From Labyrinthula sp. Ha (Eukaryota; Sar; Bigyra; Labyrinthulida; Labyrinthulaceae), in assembly GCA_015227615.1 (NCBI GenBank), contig JAALGZ010000055.1, positions 166,756 through 230,755 on the forward strand: 64,000 nt of DNA, in the 5' to 3' direction. Numbering within the stretch: the first letter of the stretch is position 1; each line of letters begins with the position of its first letter. Position numbers and translations under genes: made by a program. Under the pieces are notes generated by a model, which worked only from the letters and a program-made list of their open reading frames with translations, was not told the origin of the DNA and searched no databases. Positions 57,188-64,000 of the stretch are shown piece after piece.

Positions 57188-60100
57188 CTTAGAGGACAGT
57201 AGACACCAGTCCCCTATGTTACATTGAAGGAGCGCTGGGTCTACTGCGGTCTTCTTTCTTTTGTTGCTTAATACTTTCTGAAACTCCACATACTTCGCAA
57301 CCTGCTTCTCGTAGTCATCCAAGCGCTTCCTAAAAGCCGCACTCAGCTTATACAAGACGTCAGCATCAATACTAACTAGCGTACTTGCGCCCTTTCGAAT
57401 TCTTTCTACCAAAGGCGGAAGTCCCGCTGGTTCAATATATTGGCGTTCCGGGTTCACATATAAGAACAGTTCGTACACCGTCGGCGCATTTTTTCGACCA
57501 GGTATCTTTCGTGAAGGCACCGGCAATTCGTTCATTGCGCCTTGTATCTTATTTAATATCTTTGGCCACTCATCTTCATTGAGCCTGTATTCACTGACCA
57601 GACTCTTTAGAAAATTCAGTACCTTCTTATTCACTACTTCCACTTCTCCGTTCGTCCAGCTCCCGTAAGATACTGCGAAGCTTTGCGAAAATCGAAGTTC
57701 TTTTCTTAGCGCCGCCATTAGAGAATTTGCGAAATGACTTCCGCGATCTGTAACGAGCGTAAAGTCTTTTTCCAACTTATAATTCGCCGCAAATCTCTCA
57801 AGCGCTTCTATAACCGCCTGCGTATCCGGCGTTTTCGCATGCGTTAGCTGCGTAAATCTGCTGAAGACATCCGTCAATACTAGGATATGCCCCATTCGGT
57901 TTATGTACAAAAAATCTGCAACCAAGGTTTCCCGCGGGCGCCTAGCTCTTGCAACTAGGCTATACGTTATTTTTATTGCTTTAGGGAGTCTGCGACAATG
58001 TATGCAATTGTCCCTAAACACCCGTATTAGCTCAACCACCTTTTTCCATGGGGTGTCTCCTCTCAGTGTACGCTCCATAGCGGCGGGAATTCTCCATTCA
58101 AATCTAGCCGCTTCCACCATGTCAGCTTCGAGAGACCCATGCTTGTTCGCTAGGTGTATGTGAACAAGTTGGCGCTCCAAGAGTGAAGCCGGTAAGATGA
58201 TTTTACCCGATAACTTCTTAATCCTAGAAGTCCTAGTAATCATTTCTTTTTTCTGTGCCTCTATAACTTCCGCCTCCGTTAGCGGCGCCCAGTCGCCTTC
58301 AAAATATGGGTTAAATACTGACACCCTATATTTATCCAGTGTCTTTAGCGATGCATAAATCTTTTTATCCATCTGCTGTTTTGGTCTTAGATGGTTTACT
58401 CTCACCGTTATACTCCTTATCTTTGCCGTTGTATCGCCTTCATCTTCCGATGTTGAGTACGTATCCGTTTCGATGTAATGCGCCACTCCCGTGTCGCTAA
58501 CATCCGACGGAACTTGGCTCGGCCATGTTGCAAGATCTTCCGTCAACTTCCTCCACTCTTCCTTAGAGTATTCATTTCGGATCTGGCGCTCCACTTCTCT
58601 CATCAGATCTGTTTTATCCTTCAGCGGAGCCGGTTTTCTAAGGGTTCTTCTAACTATGCGCTTCTGTTGCGCCAGGGATGGCTGCGCGAAGTATTTTGCA
58701 CTTATATCTATGTCTAGTCCTTTTACCCATTGCGCCTTTTTAGGTTGCAAGAGGTCAGGCGTCCATCCTTCGAAATCCCTCTTAACTCTGAAGTACAGGT
58801 CCTCGTCGCCTAGGAGTGAGCCGTCCCTTGCCGTGTATATTGACAGGGCGTCGACTACCGCTTCCTTAAGCCATTTCTTTATTTTGGCGTCAGTATCCTC
58901 CTGGCGCATCTTGGAAATCTTCCTTAAACGCTTCTCTGCGCGCGTCAGAACCGGTACCTCTGCTTCTAAATTCTGCGCCTGCATCCTTACTATGCGGACG
59001 GTCGCCACGTTATTTTCTTCGGTTGGCGCCGCCCATCTTGTAAGCATATCTGCGAAAATATTACTATCTCCGTCGACGTGGTGAATGTCCACCAGCACGT
59101 GTTGAAGAATCACCATCCAGCGCTGTAGGCGGTTAAGATGTCCATGGTTTATCTTTGATCCGCCCTGCAGTATAGCCTTCAGGTTGAGGTGATCTGTGTA
59201 TACTTGCACTGCTGTCGGGTGGAACGGCAACAAGTATGAGAGTTTGTTGAACGTTCGGATTATAGGGTATAGCTCTTTATGACATATACCCCACACTAGT
59301 TGACTAGCGTCAAATTTTCCGCTGAAAAACATCATCGGATAAACTGTCTTTTTTAACAAGTCCTTTCCGCGCTCTTCCTGACGCGCTTGGAATAGGATGG
59401 CACTATGGTATTTATCCGACGCGTCGGTTACTAGGATCAAATCCATGTTCCGATCGTAGTGCTGTAGGCGCGCCTTTGCGGCATCCGCCAACCTTTGCTT
59501 AAAGCGCTTAAATGCCGCTTCCAGATCATCGTTCCATAAAATTCGCTTTTTCTCTTTCAAAAGCTTTTTCTTCTTTCCCTTCATCTCAGGGTAAAATAAC
59601 ATAATCTTATCTCCCAGTTCCGCCATTTCAGGAACCGCCGATGTCAACCATTGCGCCAAGTGTAAGAACTTCGCTAACTCATATACATACTCAGGCTTTG
59701 GGACCAGTAAAATCTTCTCATAATACTTCTTCGAAAAATTCCACCCGCCATTCTGCAGAATTCTTCCGCAATACTCAATACCCGTCGTAAATAATATCGA
59801 TTTTGTCGGGCTAATTCTAACTTTCCACTTCCGCAAATTGCGCAAAACATCTTCTAAAATCCTGATGTATCGCTTAAAATCCTTCGCGTGTATCAACGTA
59901 TCGTCAATCCATTGAACGATTCCGTTGCCTTCTTTATTATAATTAGCCGCCGCAATATGATCCACCATGCGCTGGTGAAAGAATACCGGCGTCGAATGAT
60001 ACCCCATTGGCGCAAACTGTAATTGAAATACGCCATATGTTGTCATAAGATTGAAGTACTTCTTAGCGCGGTCAGTAATTGCTAACTGATCAAATCCGCT

Positions 60101-61069
60101 CACCACATCTAAACATCCGTAGAAACGCGCCGGCGCTGTATTACCTAGCTGCGTTTCTAGTATGGGAAGTATATTCACATCCCTGTGCAGCACCTTGTTG
60201 ACTACAACTAAATCCAACACCATACGCCAAGTATTATTCTTCTTAGGGACTGCAAAGACAACCGATCCATAAATCGCTTGTCGGATTTTCTTTGCCATAC
60301 CCTTCTCGACCATTCCGTCTAGTTTTTCTTTCACAAACTCCGCCTTTCCAGGCCCGAGCGGCCGGGGCGCCGGCATTTTAAATTCTGCGCCTTCCTTTGG
60401 CACAACGTCCATAGGCGGCAAAAGGCTAATTTTTATTTGCGACGCGCTTGTCGCAAAAACATCTTCATACTTGAAGCATAGATCCATCAGCCGCCTGCGC
60501 TGGTCTTCATTAGCGTCGCCAGCGGCTTCTACCATTTTTACTATCGCCTCGCGTATTTCAGCCTTTTCCGCCTGCGCTTGATAGAGCGCATTCCCTTCAG
60601 GAAGCATTAATTGCTCCAGGTTATCTTTGTCAACAACATCCTTGTTTTGCTTCAGGTGTATGGTTTCCCCAAACGGAATCCCATTCGCATTTCCATCGCG
60701 CAGACGTTTACTAAAGTCGATTGACGCCGCCCTGATGGCCGGGGTATCCTTGAGTACTTCCATTTTTCCTCCTCCTAGCTGCCTTATCATTGCCGCCAGG
60801 CGCAATCTAGGTAACCTAAAACCTGTGAGAAACTGCACGTCTTTTGACTTTTGGCGCCGCAGTTTCTTTAGGTCCAGGTTCCTCGTAAAAATAAAGTATG
60901 AATTTATAACTAAATCTCCGTTGGCGTCTTCGTCCAACACCTTTACCGTTTCAGCTAAAGTATATCCATATTTCGCGAAGTTAGAAATTGAAGTAAGCAT
61001 TAATCTTAAGTCCACTTCGACCACAAACAATTGATATACTCTAGAAAGTTGTTCAAGTTCCCTCGACAT
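57185..61069 (-). CDS. Element B Pol: reverse transcriptase, RNase H and integrase core
   Basis: 1294 codons from the first ATG (61067-61069); the frame is open 30 codons further up to the TAG at 61160-61162. It copies the element RNA into DNA and inserts it. RT: about 230-440, with VVFAVPKK, CLDVVSGFDQL, APMGYHSTPVFF and the catalytic WIDD (387-390). RNase H: about 545-680, with Asp549 (VTDAS), Glu599 (HKEL), Asp626 (YTDH) and the HHVDGDSN region. Integrase: zinc-binding His residues around 970-977 (HIHLANKHG) with CIHC at 1022-1025, then catalytic Asp1052 (ADFLYI), Asp1108 (VTDRG) and Glu1144 (NGEVEV). All key residues are present. The frame stops at TGA before the integrase C-terminal module, which continues in frame beyond it. 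A 200-residue linker (about 690-900) between RNase H and integrase is unusually long. Confidence 0.93.
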   Translation of the reverse strand: MSRELEQLSRVYQLFVVEVDLRLMLTSISNFAKYGYTLAETVKVLDEDANGDLVINSYFIFTRNLDLKKLRRQKSKDVQFLTGFRLPRLRLAAMIRQLGGGKMEVLKDTPAIRAASIDFSKRLRDGNANGIPFGETIHLKQNKDVVDKDNLEQLMLPEGNALYQAQAEKAEIREAIVKMVEAAGDANEDQRRRLMDLCFKYEDVFATSASQIKISLLPPMDVVPKEGAEFKMPAPRPLGPGKAEFVKEKLDGMVEKGMAKKIRQAIYGSVVFAVPKKNNTWRMVLDLVVVNKVLHRDVNILPILETQLGNTAPARFYGCLDVVSGFDQLAITDRAKKYFNLMTTYGVFQLQFAPMGYHSTPVFFHQRMVDHIAAANYNKEGNGIVQWIDDTLIHAKDFKRYIRILEDVLRNLRKWKVRISPTKSILFTTGIEYCGRILQNGGWNFSKKYYEKILLVPKPEYVYELAKFLHLAQWLTSAVPEMAELGDKIMLFYPEMKGKKKKLLKEKKRILWNDDLEAAFKRFKQRLADAAKARLQHYDRNMDLILVTDASDKYHSAILFQARQEERGKDLLKKTVYPMMFFSGKFDASQLVWGICHKELYPIIRTFNKLSYLLPFHPTAVQVYTDHLNLKAILQGGSKINHGHLNRLQRWMVILQHVLVDIHHVDGDSNIFADMLTRWAAPTEENNVATVRIVRMQAQNLEAEVPVLTRAEKRLRKISKMRQEDTDAKIKKWLKEAVVDALSIYTARDGSLLGDEDLYFRVKRDFEGWTPDLLQPKKAQWVKGLDIDISAKYFAQPSLAQQKRIVRRTLRKPAPLKDKTDLMREVERQIRNEYSKEEWRKLTEDLATWPSQVPSDVSDTGVAHYIETDTYSTSEDEGDTTAKIRSITVRVNHLRPKQQMDKKIYASLKTLDKYRVSVFNPYFEGDWAPLTEAEVIEAQKKEMITRTSRIKKLSGKIILPASLLERQLVHIHLANKHGSLEADMVEAARFEWRIPAAMERTLRGDTPWKKVVELIRVFRDNCIHCRRLPKAIKITYSLVARARRPRETLVADFLYINRMGHILVLTDVFSRFTQLTHAKTPDTQAVIEALERFAANYKLEKDFTLVTDRGSHFANSLMAALRKELRFSQSFAVSYGSWTNGEVEVVNKKVLNFLKSLVSEYRLNEDEWPKILNKIQGAMNELPVPSRKIPGRKNAPTVYELFLYVNPERQYIEPAGLPPLVERIRKGASTLVSIDADVLYKLSAAFRKRLDDYEKQVAKYVEFQKVLSNKRKKTAVDPALLQCNIGDWCLLSSK

Positions 61070-61122
61070 CAGCGCCTCTACAACCTCGGCGCTATCAGCA
61101 AAACAACTTGAACAAACCTTCA

Positions 61123-61162
61123 GGCACGCGGGACCGCTTTCCGCCCCGCTGCCGACTTCCTA
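61123..61162 (-). promoter_or_regulatory. In-frame TAG with downstream GC-rich hairpin: candidate Gag-Pol readthrough site
   Basis: Gag-protease ends at TAG (61160-61162) and Pol continues in the same frame with no other stop. Six bases after the TAG a strong hairpin can form: GGCAGCGGG (61145-61153) with CCCGCGTGCC (61123-61132), nine pairs with one bulged base and a 12-base loop. A UAG followed closely by structured RNA is the arrangement used for Gag-Pol readthrough in gammaretroviruses. No pseudoknot partner for the loop was found. Confidence 0.5.
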
Positions 61163-64000
61163 GGCGTTCTGGTGCGGCATCAGTCCCGCCTCTTCTAGCG
61201 CGGGAGCTCCTACAAGTAATTCCTTCCACTTCTCATCATCTACCAGGAATACTTTAACTCTACGAAAGTCGTGCTTCCAAATCCCGCCTACGCGCATCTC
61301 AAGATCGGCGTAACCTACCTTAGTCACGCGGAGATCTGTCGTGCCATCGGCTAAGGTGATCTTCTCCTTAATGTCCTTTATGGAGTCCATCATCCATGCA
61401 TGCTTATACAACGAGGCCACGCTTTCATCCGCGCCACTGTCAAGGATCGCGTTCGGAATGCGATCGCCTGAGGCAGTGTGGTGGATGGTAACTCCATTTC
61501 TTGCCGCTCTTCTTACCGACACATTCAGGCGCCTCGTAAATCCGCGCTCCTCATTCCTCTTTCTATCATCTCCCGGCGCCGGCAGCGCTAAAAAGGACCT
61601 GCCGCCTTCGCGCTCGGCCCCTCTATTTCTCCTGAAGGACCTATTTTCGTACGGGGAACGTCTCCTATTACCCTGCGCCCTGTTGTATCTGTGATTCGCC
61701 CGCCTTCCTCTATGTGGGCTGCGCGATCGCGACTTGCGCCTTGAGTACTTCCTACTTCTTCTAACTGATTCTTCTGAAGAAGTCGAATACCTTCTATCCT
61801 TCTTCCTCTTCCCTTTTGGCTTTGGCGCCGTTCTTCTCACATCTGAAGTCCTTGGTATACCATCCGCCACGCTTGGCGGCGCAATCGTGACTTCACCTTC
61901 CATGTTAAGCCTTGCGTCGTAGATGGCCTGGATAAGCTTCTTCCATTCTTGAAGCGAACCCGCCAACTTAGATCCTGGCGCCTCCAGCTTTACCTTAATG
62001 CGGTCATCTTTTAGTCTTAGCTGGAGCGGGAGGCGCTTATTTAGCGTCCTCAGAATCTCAAACCTTTGGCTATTCTCCGTGAGCTGTTCCCATTTTATAC
62101 ACCCGGTCGCGCTGTTCATATAATTATTAAGGCGTTCTAAGAATGCGCCCTCGCTGGGCCAGATCACCTTCTCTATAATCGTACGCAGAGTGTCTTCCCC
62201 TTCATAAGCTTCATGCTCCCTCATATATTTTTCGAGATAAGCTACTAGGTTATTTTTGGTTACCCCGGCGCGCGAAAGGCTTTGCTTCAACTCCGGGTCC
62301 ACGTGAATCCAAAGATTTGGTTCTTTCTCATTCTCGTAGACTTCTAGGTATGCCTCACGCATATCCAGCATCGCCCTGATGTCCTTGACTTTTAGTGAAG
62401 TCAGTGTCTTAAACTTTCCGCCCGTATTTTTCCATTGGCGATCGCGCCTGGCGCTTTCATCACGGCGCGCCTTAAGCTCTTCGAACCTGCGTGACTCTTC
62501 CGAGCCGCGCGCGTTCCTTTCTAAACTTCGGACAGTCGCTTCCGTCAGTTTCTCCAGCAGCGCTGCCATACTATTAAGCTTCGTTTCTAAAGTATGGACG
62601 CTACCTTGCGTCAGCGCCGCAACGGATCCTTCTTCAGTGAACTCAGCGATTGTTCCTTGCTGTGTCAACTGCGACCCTGGATTTGAGTAGCGGCGCTGCG
62701 CTCTCTCAACGGCGCTATCTCTGTCGAAGACTTCCTGCTGAAGGCCTTGGTTCTTCAACTTCTCCGCCTGATATAGGCCCTTGAGATTCTTTACCTCGTC
62801 TAAGAGTCTCTTCATTTCGTCGCTGTGTTTCTTCCTAGCCTCCTTTACTGCCATCTTCATTAGCGCCGTGCTTTTGTCGCGCAGCACATTTTCTGCTGCG
62901 TGCGCCTGCGCCCTAAGTTTGTCGTTTTTATCCGTCAGGCTGTTGATACGGGACTGGAGGGTCTTCTCCTTATCGGTGAGCATATGTTCCGATCTCCTAA
63001 TCTTGCGCTTCGGCGCTATTAACGACTTTTCTATATGAGGGTCGGCTTTGACTAGCCACCTAAACAGCTTCACGCGCCTCGGCCTAGTCGGGTCATCCCT
63101 TATAGCGACGTTAGGTTTAGGCATGTTACCGTTGATCACTGCTAATCCTCTATCCGCCATATACTGGATATTAGGCGCAATGACATCACCGGTTGAGTGA
63201 AAATACCATGTTGGCATATTAGTCGCAAGTAGCCTAATAGGCGCCCTCTTCCTCATACTGACTAGCTGACCGAACGAAACTTCCTTACTCTCGCGGAAGT
63301 TTGGGACGGCCGCCAACATGTGCGCGGCTCTTTCCGTCAGCGGAACATTGTCAACTTCCGCTTCCGCCAGCGCTATCATCAGTATGAGGGGAAAATTCGA
63401 GGATCTGTGGACATTCTTCTTCTCGAGCAACTCAACCGCCCTCCTTCCGTCCATCTTCTTTTGCGCCTCGCGCAGATCGTCCTCACATACCACATATTTA
63501 CTCGGCGTAAAGTATCGCGGAACCTTCGTATAGAATTCACAGTCCCTCTTTGCCAAATTCTTCTTGCGCTTCTTCTTTGGCGCCTTCTTGCCGCCACTCG
63601 TCGGCGCGTCGCCCGTCAAGTCTACTTCAGTGCCTCCTTTGCTTATGGGCGTCCTTTCCTTAGAGGGCACTGCAGGTGGCGCTGTCTTTTTCGCAGGCGC
63701 CCTTCCTCTTGGCGTAGAAGGGGGAAAGATGAGTTCTTGCGCCGTCCCCTTTATTTCCGACCTTTTTGGGGAAGGCGCTAACTTCTTCAGTAGCGATCCC
63801 TTTTGCGCCGCTGCACTACGAGGCGTAGGTTCGCTAACCAGGGTGGATACAAGATCCACCCCTATAGGTGTAATAGACTCAACCCAAGTCGTAGCTCCGC
63901 CGCCGCGCCCCGAAGGCGTGCTTGCTACTTCATCTTCATTCGCAACTACGCTCGCCAGACCGGCCGAGCTCTCGTCATCATCTGCGCCACTCACTTCGGC
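61160..64000 (-). CDS. Element B Gag and aspartic protease (5' end outside the window)
   Basis: The frame is open from the window edge to TAG at 61160-61162; the first start-like codon seen is GTG at 63992-63994, so the true start is probably beyond the window. Residues count from that GTG (944). Residues 1-150 are low-complexity and rich in Pro, Ser and Lys, with basic KKAPKKKRKK. Residues of about 335-435 form a long coiled coil. Residues 525-700 are a helical capsid-like region (KNNLVAYLEKY, LRTLNKRLPLQLRL). Residues 720-800 are an Arg/Ser-rich basic tract (SRRKSRSRSPHRGRR), which probably binds the RNA in place of CCHC zinc knuckles, none of which is present. Residues 848-944 are a retropepsin-like protease with the active site AILDSGADES (Asp852). 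Element A has the same Gag-protease order. Confidence 0.85.
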   Translation of the reverse strand, partial: AEVSGADDDESSAGLASVVANEDEVASTPSGRGGGATTWVESITPIGVDLVSTLVSEPTPRSAAAQKGSLLKKLAPSPKRSEIKGTAQELIFPPSTPRGRAPAKKTAPPAVPSKERTPISKGGTEVDLTGDAPTSGGKKAPKKKRKKNLAKRDCEFYTKVPRYFTPSKYVVCEDDLREAQKKMDGRRAVELLEKKNVHRSSNFPLILMIALAEAEVDNVPLTERAAHMLAAVPNFRESKEVSFGQLVSMRKRAPIRLLATNMPTWYFHSTGDVIAPNIQYMADRGLAVINGNMPKPNVAIRDDPTRPRRVKLFRWLVKADPHIEKSLIAPKRKIRRSEHMLTDKEKTLQSRINSLTDKNDKLRAQAHAAENVLRDKSTALMKMAVKEARKKHSDEMKRLLDEVKNLKGLYQAEKLKNQGLQQEVFDRDSAVERAQRRYSNPGSQLTQQGTIAEFTEEGSVAALTQGSVHTLETKLNSMAALLEKLTEATVRSLERNARGSEESRRFEELKARRDESARRDRQWKNTGGKFKTLTSLKVKDIRAMLDMREAYLEVYENEKEPNLWIHVDPELKQSLSRAGVTKNNLVAYLEKYMREHEAYEGEDTLRTIIEKVIWPSEGAFLERLNNYMNSATGCIKWEQLTENSQRFEILRTLNKRLPLQLRLKDDRIKVKLEAPGSKLAGSLQEWKKLIQAIYDARLNMEGEVTIAPPSVADGIPRTSDVRRTAPKPKGKRKKDRRYSTSSEESVRRSRKYSRRKSRSRSPHRGRRANHRYNRAQGNRRRSPYENRSFRRNRGAEREGGRSFLALPAPGDDRKRNEERGFTRRLNVSVRRAARNGVTIHHTASGDRIPNAILDSGADESVASLYKHAWMMDSIKDIKEKITLADGTTDLRVTKVGYADLEMRVGGIWKHDFRRVKVFLVDDEKWKELLVGAPALEEAGLMPHQNA

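Larger units (their letters stand above)
55090..64000 (-). mobile_element. Element B: near-intact Ty3/Gypsy-like LTR retrotransposon with chromodomain, SANT and MT-A70-like domains
   Basis: On the minus strand, from the right window edge, come Gag-protease, Pol (RT, RNase H, integrase core) and a third segment holding the integrase C-terminal module, chromodomain, SANT-like and MT-A70-like domains. All three lie in the same frame, interrupted only by TAG (61160-61162) and TGA (57185-57187); apart from these I see no stop or frameshift over about 8.7 kb. The element is visibly richer in GC and CpG than the host DNA and full of GGCGC/GCGCC words, and the change in composition falls at about 55320. 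A polypurine tract next to a TGTTATAA start marks the probable beginning of the 3' LTR. The 5' LTR and Gag start lie beyond position 64000. It is a younger relative of element A at 1-5421. Confidence 0.92.

Noticed and set aside
1-64000. CRISPR arrays, rRNA genes, operons and bacterial ribosome-binding sites.
   Set aside because: None seen; the window is eukaryotic nuclear DNA.

Overview
The window looks like nuclear DNA of a protist, most likely a stramenopile (heterokont). Three unrelated membrane proteins carry Pro-Thr-rich tracts of the kind common in stramenopile secreted and membrane proteins (12379-15168, 27935-28414, 31392-32338). Genes are sparse and mono-cistronic, the DNA between them is strongly AT-rich, one gene has a consensus GT-AG intron of only 29 bases, and retrotransposons sit at both ends. 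The lineage call is an inference; the eukaryotic call is secure. The standard genetic code holds: intact genes end naturally in TAG, TAA and TGA.

Left end (1-5421, minus strand): a decayed Ty3/Gypsy-like LTR retrotransposon (element A), cut by the window edge. Gag, protease, reverse transcriptase and RNase H all lie in one frame, broken by in-frame stops, and the integrase is one frame off. 5.4-10.7 kb has no recognisable gene. 10.7-15.2 kb (minus strand) holds a one-TM protein of unknown role and a full-length OSCA/CSC1/TMEM63-type mechanosensitive channel. 15.2-27.9 kb is mostly empty, with one probable terminal exon (18.3 kb), one decayed gene (22.7-23.2 kb) and a foldback structure with nested tandem repeats (23.9-24.9 kb).

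27.9-32.7 kb is a gene cluster: a Cys-rich one-TM protein (plus strand), two tandem paralogs of an unknown family of which one has a premature stop, a spliced type II membrane protein, and a possible small TM exon. 33.6-35.8 kb carries a fossil LINE. 41.6-42.7 kb is a less AT-rich patch with broken coding-like readings. Two receptor-like genes follow on the plus strand: an EGF-plus-7TM protein (43.3 kb) and a 7TM protein fused to an RGS domain (51.7 kb).

Right end (about 55.1-64 kb, minus strand): a young, GC-richer, CpG-rich relative of element A (element B). Gag-protease, Pol and a third segment lie in one continuous frame interrupted by only two stops, TAG and TGA, each followed within a few bases by a potential GC-rich hairpin. 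The third segment completes the integrase (GPF/Y module and chromodomain), then adds a SANT/Myb-like domain and a C-terminal MT-A70 (METTL3/METTL14-type) adenine-methyltransferase-like domain whose DPPW motif reads DLTG. A Ty3/Gypsy element carrying chromatin-reader modules and an MT-A70 fold is the most notable thing in the window.
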